From positions 1 to 53,081 of the forward strand of contig JAJDYI010000087.1 of the NCBI GenBank assembly GCA_022825235.1: a stretch of DNA of 53,081 nt, in the 5' to 3' direction. The number at the start of each line of letters is the position of its first letter. The first letter of the stretch is position 1. A program made the position numbers and the translations under genes. Of this stretch, positions 43,358 to 52,837 are shown in pieces. This DNA is from Alphaproteobacteria bacterium (lineage in GTDB: Bacteria > Pseudomonadota > Alphaproteobacteria > TMED109). The notes below the pieces were generated by a model. That model worked only from the letters and a program-made list of their open reading frames with translations, did no database searches and was not told where the DNA came from.

Positions 43358-43846
43358 GTGGGATCTTCCCCGGACTCGGCAGCAACCGGCGTGCGCCGAT
43401 TGCTGCTTCCTGACACCGGAGCCACCAACGACCTTGCAGCCGAGCTGGCGCCGTTGGCCCGTCGGGGAGACGTGCTTGGGCTGGTGGGCCCTCTGGGAGC
43501 CGGAAAGACCACCTTCGCACGGGCGTTCATCGGCGCCCTCGGCGGCAGTGGAGTGGTACCCAGTCCCACCTGGCCCCTGGTTGAGTGCCACTCGACCGGG
43601 GCCGGAGACGTCTGGCATTTCGACTTGCACCGGCTCGAGCATGCCGATGAAGTTTGGGAACTCGGGCTTGAAGAGGCGCTCGCCGACGGCATTTCGCTCA
43701 TCGAATGGCCGGAGATCATCGAACGTTTGCTGCCGCCCGCGCGGCTCATGCTGCGGCTGGAGCACGCGGACACCGGCAGAACTGTGATTTTGGAGCCGGG
43801 AGCCACTTGGGGTTCCCGCCTGCGATCGGTGACCGGCGGTGTCTGA
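43358..43846 (+). CDS. tsaE: tRNA threonylcarbamoyladenosine biosynthesis ATPase TsaE
   Basis: ATPase partner of TsaB and TsaD in making the t6A modification at position 37 of ANN-decoding tRNAs. The 162-residue protein has Walker A GPLGAGKTTFARAF, the family motif SPTWPLVE (commonly SPTFTLV), the Walker B-like WHFDLHRL, and IEWPEI. It starts at a GTG one base after the ahcY stop and overlaps the next gene by 8 bases. The tsaE-amgK-murU order is typical of alphaproteobacteria. Confidence 0.94.
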   Translation: MGSSPDSAATGVRRLLLPDTGATNDLAAELAPLARRGDVLGLVGPLGAGKTTFARAFIGALGGSGVVPSPTWPLVECHSTGAGDVWHFDLHRLEHADEVWELGLEEALADGISLIEWPEIIERLLPPARLMLRLEHADTGRTVILEPGATWGSRLRSVTGGV

Positions 43847-44828
43847 ACGCCGTACCCGTCGCGACGAGTTCCTGAAGCACCAGGGAATCGACCCGAACGA
43901 TGCGACGCCGCTGGCGGGCGACGCGTCCAACCGCCGGTACTTCCGAACACCCGGTGGCGTGTTAATGGATGCCCCCCCGGACCTCGAGGACGTACGGCCG
44001 TTCGTCCGGATGGCCCGTCATCTGCGCGACCTCGGGCTGTCGGCGCCGGCCGTACTCGCCGAAGACCTGGAAGACGGTTGGCTGTTGCTCGAAGACCTTG
44101 GCGATGCGCTGTTCTCTCGCGCCCTCGCGGAAGGCGCAGCACCTGAGCCGCTCTACGAAATGGCGGTCGACGTACTCATCGCGATCTCTCGGCATCCTCC
44201 CCCGCAGTGGCTGGACGCATACGACCTGACGCCGCTGCATGCCGAGGCCGATCTGTTCCTGGACTGGTATCTGCCGGTTGCCGGGGTCGAACCGGACGAG
44301 GAATGCCGCACGACCTGGCGCGTCGCATGGACCGCTGCCCTTGCCCCCCACCTCGACACACCGCCGGTGCTAGTCCTCCGCGATTGTCACGTCGATAACC
44401 TGCTCTGGCTTCGTCATCGACCGCCGCCGGGCAATGTCGGGTTGCTTGACTTCCAGGATGCGCTCGCCGGTCACCCCGCATACGACCTCGCGTCGCTTCT
44501 CGACGACGTTCGGAATCCGTTGCCATCGGACCTCGTGATGAGCCTGACGGAGCGGTTCCTCGCGTCAACCTCGTCGGAGCCGTCGGCATTTCGCGCTGCC
44601 TTTGCAGTACTTTCCGCGCAGCGCTCCACCAAGATCCTCGGAATCTTCACCCGACTGGCCAAGAGAGACAAGAAGCCCCGCTACCTCTCCTGGCTTCCGG
44701 CCACCTGGCGGTTGCTGGAGCACCGGCTCGAGGACGACGGGCTGATCGCGGTCCGCGAGTGGTTTGATCGGAACGTACCGAACCCACTTCGGCAGCCGGA
44801 TGCGTTCGATGATGGCGGCGACGGGTAA
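43839..44828 (+). CDS. amgK: N-acetylmuramate/N-acetylglucosamine kinase (AmgK)
   Basis: Phosphorylates MurNAc or GlcNAc at the anomeric carbon in the peptidoglycan recycling route that bypasses de novo UDP-MurNAc synthesis. The 329-residue aminoglycoside-phosphotransferase-fold protein starts with GDASNRRYFR, a nucleotide-binding entry typical of AmgK. The catalytic region is LRDCHVDNLLWL and the metal-binding motif LLDFQDALAGHPAYDLASLL. It starts at GTG 43839 inside the end of tsaE. The next gene, murU, encodes the following enzyme of the same pathway, which strongly supports the assignment. Confidence 0.9.
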   Translation: MSERRTRRDEFLKHQGIDPNDATPLAGDASNRRYFRTPGGVLMDAPPDLEDVRPFVRMARHLRDLGLSAPAVLAEDLEDGWLLLEDLGDALFSRALAEGAAPEPLYEMAVDVLIAISRHPPPQWLDAYDLTPLHAEADLFLDWYLPVAGVEPDEECRTTWRVAWTAALAPHLDTPPVLVLRDCHVDNLLWLRHRPPPGNVGLLDFQDALAGHPAYDLASLLDDVRNPLPSDLVMSLTERFLASTSSEPSAFRAAFAVLSAQRSTKILGIFTRLAKRDKKPRYLSWLPATWRLLEHRLEDDGLIAVREWFDRNVPNPLRQPDAFDDGGDG

Positions 44829-44864
44829 GCGGGCGCGTCCCATGACCTGCCCGCCAGTCGGCGC

Positions 44865-45593
44865 ATGAAGGCGGTCCGCACGGCCATGGTGCTGGCGGCG
44901 GGCCGCGGCGAGCGCATGCGTCCCCTCACCAACCGTATCCCGAAGCCGCTGGTGCGCATCGCAGGCCGAACCATGCTGGACAGGATGCTCGACGCGCTGG
45001 AACGTTTCGGGGTCTCCAACACGGTCGTGAACGCCAGCCACCTGGCTCGGCACGTCGAACGCCTCCTGGAGCGCAGGACGCGACCGCCCGTGTACATCAG
45101 CGTAGAGCCCGAACGTCTCGACACCGGCGGCGGTATCCGGCGGGCTCTCCCCCATCTCGGACGGCAGGCGTTCCTGGTAGCCAATGCCGACATCGTGCTG
45201 CCGCAGGCCGAACGCGCGTTTCGGTCGCTCGAGCAGCACTGGGATGCCCAGGCGATGGATGCACTGCTGCTCGTGGTCCCGCGGACCCGCGCAACGGGCT
45301 ACGCGGGCGGCGGCGACTTCGCCCTCTCCTCGGCTTTCGCCGGAGCGGCGCCGTTGATGCGCACCGAGGCTGACTGCCATCCCTACGTGTTCACGGGAAT
45401 CCAGATTCTCGCGCGCAGCCTGTTCGTCGACACTCCGGACGGACCGTTCTCTCTGGGCACCCTCTACCGTCGTGCCCGTCTGGAGCGTCGCCTGTTCGGA
45501 CTCGTGCACCCGGAGAGCTGGTTCCACGTCGGGACGGTTCAGGCGGTGCGGGAGACCGAACGTCTGCTCGCGATCGAAGCTGCCACACCATGA
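44865..45593 (+). CDS. murU: N-acetylmuramate alpha-1-phosphate uridylyltransferase (MurU)
   Basis: Converts MurNAc-1-phosphate to UDP-MurNAc, completing the AmgK-MurU recycling route that can confer fosfomycin tolerance. The 242-residue nucleotidyltransferase begins with VLAAGRGERMRPLT and IPKPLV. It continues with the substrate region ERLDTGGGIRRALP, the metal-binding VANADIV, and WFHVGTVQAV near the end. It starts 36 bases after amgK, and its stop overlaps the addB ATG. Confidence 0.93.
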   Translation: MKAVRTAMVLAAGRGERMRPLTNRIPKPLVRIAGRTMLDRMLDALERFGVSNTVVNASHLARHVERLLERRTRPPVYISVEPERLDTGGGIRRALPHLGRQAFLVANADIVLPQAERAFRSLEQHWDAQAMDALLLVVPRTRATGYAGGGDFALSSAFAGAAPLMRTEADCHPYVFTGIQILARSLFVDTPDGPFSLGTLYRRARLERRLFGLVHPESWFHVGTVQAVRETERLLAIEAATP

Positions 45594-48577
45594 CCCGCCC
45601 GAGAGTGTGGACAATTCCCGCCGGGGAGCCATTTGCCGAGCGTCTCGCCCGCGAACTGTTGCGGCGCGCACACCCCTCCACCGATTTGGCCGCCACCACC
45701 ATCCTTGTCCCCACCAACCGGGCCGCCCGCACCCTCTCGCGCACCTTTGCCCAAGAAGCACGCCCGCGCGCCCTTCTGCTTCCCCGGATCATGCCGCTTG
45801 GGGAAGTCGGGGAAGAAGAACTCATGCTCAGCTGGGACGATGGGTTCGGTGAAACCGATTCGCGGTCAGGCGGGCTGCGGCCTGCCATTGGCCCCGTGCA
45901 TCGGCAACTGCTCCTGACCCAACTGGTCGCGCGCATGCGCCGCGAGCGCGCCGGCGGTGCGCTCGCGGAAGCAGCACGTCTCGCGAGAGAGCTGGGTGTC
46001 CTTCTCGATTCCTTACAAAACCAGGAGGTGAAGCTCTCCGAACTGGAGACGCTAGTGGAAGAAGACCTAGCCGAACACTGGCAGGAAACCCTCCGGTTTC
46101 TCGAAATCCTTCGCGATCACTGGCCCGACATCCTGGCGGAATCGGGGCACATGGATCCCGCTGAGCGGCGCGCCCGCTTGCTTCGGCGCCAAGCCGAGGC
46201 GTGGCAGGGCAGGCCTCCGCTCGGGCCGGTCATCGTCGCCGGATCCACGGGTTCGGTCCCGGCCGCCCGGACGCTCATCTCAACCGTGGCCAAGCTGCCC
46301 GGCGGCGAAGTCGTCCTGGCTGGCCTTGATCGCACGGTCGACGCAGATTCGTGGGAGACGCTCAACGAATCCCACCCGCAGTTCGGCCTGAAAAAGCTGC
46401 TGGAGACGCTTGGCTCGGATCGCGCACAGGTTCGCGACTGGCCCGGGTCCGATCCAACCCCGAAAGCGGTCGCCCGAACCCGGCTGCTGGCTGAAGTGAT
46501 GCGGCCGGCCGCGACTTCGCACCGGTGGCCTGAGACGGTGCCGCAGATCGACGTCGACGCGGGACTCGACGGCCTGCAGATCATTGAAGCGCGCGACTCG
46601 GTCGAAGAGGCCGGCGCCATCGCGGTGCTGATGCGCGAAGTGCTCGAAACACCCGGCAAGACCGCGGCCCTCGTCACCAACGACCGGGAGCTCGCCAGCC
46701 GAGTGCGAACCACGCTCCGGCGCTGGAATGTCGAGGTCGACGACTCAGGTGGCGAACCGCTGGGTCATACGTCTGCCGCGGTGCTGTTTCGGCTCGCGAT
46801 CAGGGCGGCCGCCAGCAACGGCCGGCCCCTCGACCTCCTGGCGCTGCTCAAGCATCCGCGGGCGACCGGCGGTGACAATCGACATACCTTCATTGCGAAC
46901 GTCAGGGCGCTTGAACACCACGTCGTCCGCCGGGTCTTTGCGTGGCACGAATTTCCAGATGTCGAGGCGGAACTGCGAAGGCAGGTCAAGCGGCGACCTC
47001 GGCTGGCCGGTCTTGAACGGTGGTTCGGAGAGTTCCGGAAACGCATTGCGCCGCTGCGAAAGGCCCTCGGCACCACTACCGACGCCGACGCCATCGCGGC
47101 GGCGCACCGAACCTTTACCGAATGGCTGGCGACCCCGGCCGATGGTGGCACGGACGGGCTCTACGCGGATCATTCCGGCGAGCGAGTTCAAAGGTTCGTG
47201 CGCGAATTCGAAGCGGCGGCCAAGCCCCTCGGTCCGATCCCGGGCGACGAGTACTCCGCCCTGTTCGACGAGGCGCTCTCCGGCATTGCCATCTATCCGC
47301 GCATCGGGACCCATCCCCGCCTGAGCATCCTGAGCGCCCTCGAAGCGCGCCTCGTCAGTGCCGACCGGATCATCGCCGGCGGCCTTGTCGAGGGCAGCTG
47401 GCCACGGCGGGCGACGCCCAATCCCTGGCTCAGCCGCACCATGCAGACGGCGCTTGGCCTTCTGACGGACGCCCACCGCGCGGGCATGGGTGCCCATGAC
47501 TTCGTGGACGCGGCAAGCGTGCCGGAAGCCTTCTTGTGCTTCGCCCGCAAGACGCGTGGCAATCCGACAATTCGCTCGCGGTGGCTCACGCGTCTCAACA
47601 CCGTGCTCCGTTCGGCCGACCGGACCCCGTCTGCTCCGCCAGCGATCGGTCTGTGGCAGCAGCTGACCGCTCCACCCGCTTACAGGCCGCTGCCGCGGCC
47701 CCAATTCGCGCCACCGCTCTCGGTTCGGCCGCGCCGTCTGTCGGTGACGCAGGTGCGGACTTACCTGAAGGAACCCTACGCGACCTACGCGCGCCATGTG
47801 CTCGGGTTGCGGGCGCTTGACCGGCCCGGTCGCCGACCCGGACTCGCCGAATTCGGCAACGCCGTGCACGAAGTCCTGGAGAGATTCACGCAGGAACACG
47901 GGGGATCGAACCTGCCTGATGACGCGGCGGCGCAGCTCCATGCCCTCGGGGCGGAGGTGCTCGCGCGGTTCCAGCCTGCGGACCGCCAGGACGGGCAATG
48001 GTGGGAGCGCTTCACGTGGGCGCACCGGCTCGATGCCATCGTGAAGTGGTTTCTCCTTCAGGAGCACCGCAGCAGGAAAAAAGTTGAAGCTGTCTGGGGA
48101 GAAACCTCGGGCGAGTACACATTCGGCACCCCCCCCTTCACGCTCGTCGCCCGCGCCGACCGAATCGAAGTGGATCGCACCGACCGCTCGATGACGATCG
48201 TCGACTACAAGACCGGACTGGTCCCGAACAAGAAGGATGTTGCCAGTGGCGTCGAGCCCCAGCTCCCGCTCGCTGGCGTGATTGCCGAAGCCGGCGGGTT
48301 TCCCGACCTTCCGGCCGAGGGGACCGTCGGCCGGCTGGTCTACTGGAAGCTCACCGGGCGCCGGGATGGCGGCGAATACGGACCGGCGCTCGCACCAGCG
48401 GAGACGTCGGCTGCGTTGGCCGTGTCACTCGGCCGGCTCAAGGCGCTGATCCGTGCGTTCGAAGACCCGGCAACCGCCTATACGGCCACGCACGATCCCG
48501 AACCGTACTCCGATTACGCAGCCCTGGCCCGCACCCATGAATGGACCCTGGCGGGCCTCAGGGATCCCGACGAGTGA
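45590..48577 (+). CDS. addB: Double-strand break repair protein AddB
   Basis: Nuclease subunit of the AddAB helicase-nuclease that processes broken DNA ends for RecA. The 995-residue protein is the alphaproteobacterial type. An N-terminal inactive helicase-like region (LVPTNRAARTLSRTFAQEA) is followed by a long middle part with RLSILSALEARLVSADRIIAGGL-type recognition features, here broken for length. The C-terminal RecB-like nuclease has VARADRIEVD followed by TIVDYKTG near residues 865-885 (the Asp and the D-x-K pair) and QLPLAGVIA. The start overlaps murU as ATGA and the end overlaps addA as GTGA. Confidence 0.95.
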   Translation: MTRPRVWTIPAGEPFAERLARELLRRAHPSTDLAATTILVPTNRAARTLSRTFAQEARPRALLLPRIMPLGEVGEEELMLSWDDGFGETDSRSGGLRPAIGPVHRQLLLTQLVARMRRERAGGALAEAARLARELGVLLDSLQNQEVKLSELETLVEEDLAEHWQETLRFLEILRDHWPDILAESGHMDPAERRARLLRRQAEAWQGRPPLGPVIVAGSTGSVPAARTLISTVAKLPGGEVVLAGLDRTVDADSWETLNESHPQFGLKKLLETLGSDRAQVRDWPGSDPTPKAVARTRLLAEVMRPAATSHRWPETVPQIDVDAGLDGLQIIEARDSVEEAGAIAVLMREVLETPGKTAALVTNDRELASRVRTTLRRWNVEVDDSGGEPLGHTSAAVLFRLAIRAAASNGRPLDLLALLKHPRATGGDNRHTFIANVRALEHHVVRRVFAWHEFPDVEAELRRQVKRRPRLAGLERWFGEFRKRIAPLRKALGTTTDADAIAAAHRTFTEWLATPADGGTDGLYADHSGERVQRFVREFEAAAKPLGPIPGDEYSALFDEALSGIAIYPRIGTHPRLSILSALEARLVSADRIIAGGLVEGSWPRRATPNPWLSRTMQTALGLLTDAHRAGMGAHDFVDAASVPEAFLCFARKTRGNPTIRSRWLTRLNTVLRSADRTPSAPPAIGLWQQLTAPPAYRPLPRPQFAPPLSVRPRRLSVTQVRTYLKEPYATYARHVLGLRALDRPGRRPGLAEFGNAVHEVLERFTQEHGGSNLPDDAAAQLHALGAEVLARFQPADRQDGQWWERFTWAHRLDAIVKWFLLQEHRSRKKVEAVWGETSGEYTFGTPPFTLVARADRIEVDRTDRSMTIVDYKTGLVPNKKDVASGVEPQLPLAGVIAEAGGFPDLPAEGTVGRLVYWKLTGRRDGGEYGPALAPAETSAALAVSLGRLKALIRAFEDPATAYTATHDPEPYSDYAALARTHEWTLAGLRDPDE

Positions 48578-51500
48578 CCGACGCTTCGACCGAGGCGCGC
48601 CGCCGCCAGCGGGAGGCCGCGGACCCCGACATCTCGGCCTGGGTGTCGGCCAACGCCGGTACCGGGAAGACCAAGGTCCTGACCGATCGGTTCCTCCGCC
48701 TGCTGCTGAACGGCGTACCGCCGGAGCACATCGTCGCCATCACCTTCACGAGGGCGGCAGCAGCCGAGATGGAAAACCGGCTGTTCGCGGAACTGACCAA
48801 GTGGGCGGCAGACGATGACGCCGCCATCAGAAGCAGGATCGAGGACTTGGTGGGTCACGCGCCAGGGGACCTGCAAGCCTCTGCCGAGGTCGCCCGCAGA
48901 CTGCTCGTCCAGGTGCTCGAGTGCCCGGGGGGCATCCGGATCCAGACCATCCACGCCTTCTGCCAGTCCCTGCTGGCGAGTTTCCCGCTGGAGGCGGGGC
49001 TCGCACCTCATTTCCGTGCTCTCGATGAAATCGAGACAGCTGCGCTTCGCATGGAAGCCCGCACCAGCATGCTCCAGGCGACCGGCCAACAGGGCGGCGC
49101 ACTGGCGGATGCCTTTCGGACTGTCGCACGCACGCTTGCGGAAAGACAGATCGGTGAGGTCCTCAACGACTTCTCCTCGCGGCGCAAACCCTTTCACGAA
49201 ATCGTGAACCGAAGTGGCGGCATCGACGCGTACGTGGCGCGGATCGCCGCCCGACTGGACATCGATCCGACCGACACCGAAGCAGGTGTCATCCGCCGTG
49301 CATGGCTCCGGACGGAACCCGGCAACGCCGGGAGTGCGGCGCGGCGGGCACTCGACGTCCTCACCAGCGAAGCCGACCCGAAGACCTCGCTAGCCAAAGC
49401 TGCGGATGCCCTCGAGGCGTGGATCGACACGCCGGACAACGACGACGCCCGTCTCGACTGCTGGAGCAGCTGGCGCGATGTGTTCGTTACGCAGAAGGGA
49501 CTGCCCCGCCAGCGCCTTCCATGGACGTCCCTCGGCAGCCCGGACACGGTCAGGTTTCTCGAGGCCGAGTGCGGCGCGGTGCAGGAGGACATTGAAACGC
49601 TGAAGGCGATCCGCACGTTCAGCCTCAGTTCCGCCGTTGCGCGTCTCGCGGAAGAGGAACGGCGACGTTACGAACGCCTGAAGCGAAACCTGGTCGCCGT
49701 CGACTACGACGACCTCCTGGTCCGCACGGCCGACCTGCTCACCAAGCGGTCGGCCAGCGACTGGATCCTCTACAAGCTGGACGGCGGTGTGAGTCACATC
49801 CTGGTCGACGAGGCTCAGGACACCGCACCTTCCCAATGGCAGGTGATTTCAGCCGTTGCCGAGGATTTCTTCAGCGGCGTGAGTGCGGCCCAGGAAGCGC
49901 GCCGCACCATCTTCGCTGTGGGCGACCCCAAGCAATCGATCTATCGCTTCCAGGGGGCGGATCCCGACGGATTCGCCACGAAGAGCCGCCAGTTCGAGGA
50001 GCGGGTATCCGGCGCAAGACTGCCCTGGAAGTCCGTCCAGCTTGATCTTTCGTTCCGGTCCGCACCAGCGCTGCTCAAGGCGGTCGACCAATTCTGGAAC
50101 AGGGAACGGGAGGAACCTCGGGACGGCGAACAGACGACGCACACCGCCCAGCGCGCCGGCGCACATGGCCGGATTGAAGTGTGGCCGCCCGTGGAGCCAG
50201 AAGAGGGCGATGAGCGCCCGAATGCCCACGTCCGTCGGCTCGCCCGCCTCATGGCCGAACGAATCAAGACACTCATCTACCCGAGTGACGGCACCCGGTC
50301 CAAGTACGGTCCAGGCGACATCATGGTGCTGGTGCGGCAGCGGCTGCCGCTGATGCCCTTCGTCGTCCGCGCACTCCGCGAAGCCGGCATTCCCGTCGCG
50401 GGTGTCGACCGAATGCGCCTGATCGACCAGCCCCCGGTGATCGACCTGATCGAACTCGCGCGCTTCCTGCTGCACCCGCACGATGACCTGGCCCTCGCCA
50501 ACGTGCTCAAGGGGCCCCTGGCCGGACTGGACCAGGGCCTGGGAGAGGACCAGCTCTTCGCGCTCGCGCACGATCGCGACGCGAGAAGCCTCTGGGACAG
50601 CCTCCGCGAACATGCGGACGAGGACGCAGCGTACCGCACGGCCTACGACCGGCTCCGGGTGCTCACCGCGAAGGCGGCCGGCGAGACACCGTTCGACTTG
50701 TTCTCATTCGCCCTTGACGGCGAGCAGGGATCGCGCACCGCCTTGCTGGCGCGCCTCGGGCCCGATGCAGCGGATGCCATCGAGGAATTCCTGTTCCAGG
50801 CCCTTGAATTCGGCCGTCGCGAGATCCCTTCGCTTGAACGCTTCACCAACTGGATCGAGGGCGAGAGCCTTGAGGTCAAGCGCGACATGGAACTAACGAG
50901 CGGCAGCGTCCGGATCATGACCGTGCATGCCGCCAAGGGACTCGAGGCGCCCGTCGTGTTCATTGCCGAGCGTGAGGGCAAACCGCGCCTGCGTTCCTCC
51001 ATCGTCTGGGACCCCGACGACACCGCCATCTTCAAGCTTCCCGAAGGGGAGCGGCCGGACGTCGTGACCGAGTTGCAGCATGAATTCGCCGAGGAAGAGC
51101 AGCGGGAATATGAACGTCTGCTGTACGTCGCCATGACGCGAGCCAAGGACCGGATCGTCGTCGCGTCTTGGCAAAAGCGGCCCCCGAAGGAGCCGGGATC
51201 CTGGTGGTCGAACCTCGTTCGGAGTGCGCTGATCGACAATGCAGATTTCGATGTCACCGCCGACCCCACGTTTCCGATCGTCGACCAGGCGGAGACCCCG
51301 GCTTACGTCTTCGAGGAGTACGTGACGGACTCGGGCGGGGAACCGAAGCCAGCTCCATCCGCTTCCGCCGAGCGACCCGATCTCCCCATCTGGCTCGAAA
51401 CACTCGCCCCGTCGGAGCGCGCGCCGCGACTGGCGCGCCGCGCCGCTCCCGACGTTGACGACGACAGCAAGGCCGTGGCCCTCGCGCGCGGAACGCTGGC

Positions 51501-51963
51501 GCACCAGCTGCTCGAGCATCTCGCCGGTCTCGGTGCCGCTGAGCGCCGTCAGCGCGCTGCAGCCCTTTCGGAGAGGCTGGCCCCCGAACTGCCCGACAGC
51601 ATGCGTGCAACTCTTTGCTCGGTCGTCCTGGACGTGCTGGAACGCCCCGAGTTTGCATTCATGTTCTCGGCGAACAGCCGGGCCGAAGTTCGCATTGCCG
51701 GCGAGCTCGCGGGCCGGCTGGTCGAGGGACAGATCGACCGGCTCGTCGTGACCGACGACGACGTGATCGTGATTGATTTCAAGACCGGGGCGGCGCCTCC
51801 TTCCTGGCAAGACGCGCCGGTCGGCTACCGCGACCAAATCGCCGACTACGTGGCGCTCCTGGCCAACACCTATCCCGGACGGAACATTCGCGGAATGCTG
51901 TGCTACATCGAAGAGCCTGTCTTACTTGAGATGACGCTCGAGAGCCTTGGGCAAACTCAGTAG
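48574..51963 (+). CDS. addA: Double-strand break repair helicase AddA
   Basis: UvrD-type 3'-5' helicase with a C-terminal nuclease, partner of AddB. The 1129-residue protein has Walker A SANAGTGKTKVLTDRFLRLL near residue 25, motif Ia ITFTRAAAAEM, motif II ILVDEAQDTAPSQW, and motif III FAVGDPKQSIYRFQGA. Motif V is MTVHAAKGLEAPVVF and motif VI LLYVAMTRAKDRIVVA. The C-terminal nuclease has EGQIDRLVV followed by VIDFKTG. The GTG at 48574 overlaps the addB stop; the open frame extends upstream within addB. trxA, which often follows in alphaproteobacteria, is not present; low-GC sequence begins right after the stop. Confidence 0.96.
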   Translation: MTDASTEARRRQREAADPDISAWVSANAGTGKTKVLTDRFLRLLLNGVPPEHIVAITFTRAAAAEMENRLFAELTKWAADDDAAIRSRIEDLVGHAPGDLQASAEVARRLLVQVLECPGGIRIQTIHAFCQSLLASFPLEAGLAPHFRALDEIETAALRMEARTSMLQATGQQGGALADAFRTVARTLAERQIGEVLNDFSSRRKPFHEIVNRSGGIDAYVARIAARLDIDPTDTEAGVIRRAWLRTEPGNAGSAARRALDVLTSEADPKTSLAKAADALEAWIDTPDNDDARLDCWSSWRDVFVTQKGLPRQRLPWTSLGSPDTVRFLEAECGAVQEDIETLKAIRTFSLSSAVARLAEEERRRYERLKRNLVAVDYDDLLVRTADLLTKRSASDWILYKLDGGVSHILVDEAQDTAPSQWQVISAVAEDFFSGVSAAQEARRTIFAVGDPKQSIYRFQGADPDGFATKSRQFEERVSGARLPWKSVQLDLSFRSAPALLKAVDQFWNREREEPRDGEQTTHTAQRAGAHGRIEVWPPVEPEEGDERPNAHVRRLARLMAERIKTLIYPSDGTRSKYGPGDIMVLVRQRLPLMPFVVRALREAGIPVAGVDRMRLIDQPPVIDLIELARFLLHPHDDLALANVLKGPLAGLDQGLGEDQLFALAHDRDARSLWDSLREHADEDAAYRTAYDRLRVLTAKAAGETPFDLFSFALDGEQGSRTALLARLGPDAADAIEEFLFQALEFGRREIPSLERFTNWIEGESLEVKRDMELTSGSVRIMTVHAAKGLEAPVVFIAEREGKPRLRSSIVWDPDDTAIFKLPEGERPDVVTELQHEFAEEEQREYERLLYVAMTRAKDRIVVASWQKRPPKEPGSWWSNLVRSALIDNADFDVTADPTFPIVDQAETPAYVFEEYVTDSGGEPKPAPSASAERPDLPIWLETLAPSERAPRLARRAAPDVDDDSKAVALARGTLAHQLLEHLAGLGAAERRQRAAALSERLAPELPDSMRATLCSVVLDVLERPEFAFMFSANSRAEVRIAGELAGRLVEGQIDRLVVTDDDVIVIDFKTGAAPPSWQDAPVGYRDQIADYVALLANTYPGRNIRGMLCYIEEPVLLEMTLESLGQTQ

Positions 51964-52039
51964 GTTAGTGCGTTCCCTACGACTCCAAGCGAGCAAGCGC
52001 TGCCAACATCTAGGCTCCTCGGAGGTTCACCAACTCTCA

Positions 52040-52837
52040 ATGTTCAAAGCCAGAACCAAGTTGAAATTGCAGCGAAGCCTTTTTCGCTTGCTTACACGCA
52101 CCCGATTTTTGCATCCAGTACTTCGTCTCACTTGGCCGGCTATGCAACTGCGAGTCGGTGGGCACACCATGCTCCTTCATCCAGCGGACAACGTTACCGA
52201 ACGCTTCATGTGGTTACGGGGGACGAGGCGGGAAGCTGCCTCTATCGGTCGGCTCACTGTCTTGGTTGCTGGCAAACGGTCACTGATATTTGACATAGGT
52301 GCAAATTGCGGGGCGTTCACATTGCCATTGGCAGAGGTCGCCAAGGTTGGATCCCACATCGTCGCATTTGAACCAAATCCCACCATGGCTGCGCGAATGC
52401 GACGGAATCTTGCCCTTAACGGCTTAGCCAATCGCGTGGAATTACAAGAAGTCTCTCTGGGAGTCCGAGACGGTCAAGCTGAACTTTGGATTGGCAAGCA
52501 CAACTTAGGGGCTTCTTCCCTGCTAGCATCCGATAACACTATAGCTAAATCAGTTCATGTGCCGGTTCGGCGCCTGGTCAATTTCCTGCCATCATCGAGG
52601 CCGCAATATGACGTATTTGTGATCAAATGCGACGTTGAAGGGCTTGAGGATCAGGTCCTTTGCCCGTTTCTCGAGGACGTCCCTGATGCATCCCTTCCGG
52701 ATGCAATTCTGGCAGAAACCAAGAGTGAACATCTTTGGGGCTTGGACCTGCCCGGCCTTCTGAAGCTACGAGGGTACATACCGTATTTTGATGGCGAAGA
52801 CGGAAACACATTGTTTCTCAAGAAAACGCATCCATAG
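52040..52837 (+). CDS. FkbM-family methyltransferase
   Basis: A 265-residue SAM-dependent methyltransferase, probably acting on a polysaccharide or glycan sugar. Motif I is IFDIGANCGAFTLPLAE, followed by FEPNPTMAARMRRNLALNG (motif post-I), VIKCDVEGLEDQVL and AILAETK, the FkbM arrangement. The basic N terminus (KLKLQRSLFRLL) may be membrane-associated. ATG 52040 is used, with GGAGG 14 bases upstream; a TTG at 51947 inside addA is less likely. Base composition near 50% GC contrasts with the roughly 65-70% of addA, pointing to horizontal transfer. Such genes usually belong to O-antigen or exopolysaccharide loci. Confidence 0.88.
   Translation: MFKARTKLKLQRSLFRLLTRTRFLHPVLRLTWPAMQLRVGGHTMLLHPADNVTERFMWLRGTRREAASIGRLTVLVAGKRSLIFDIGANCGAFTLPLAEVAKVGSHIVAFEPNPTMAARMRRNLALNGLANRVELQEVSLGVRDGQAELWIGKHNLGASSLLASDNTIAKSVHVPVRRLVNFLPSSRPQYDVFVIKCDVEGLEDQVLCPFLEDVPDASLPDAILAETKSEHLWGLDLPGLLKLRGYIPYFDGEDGNTLFLKKTHP

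Noticed and set aside
46745-48067. A 440-codon minus-strand open frame opposite addB
   Set aside because: Antisense to the AddB middle region and lacking any family signature.
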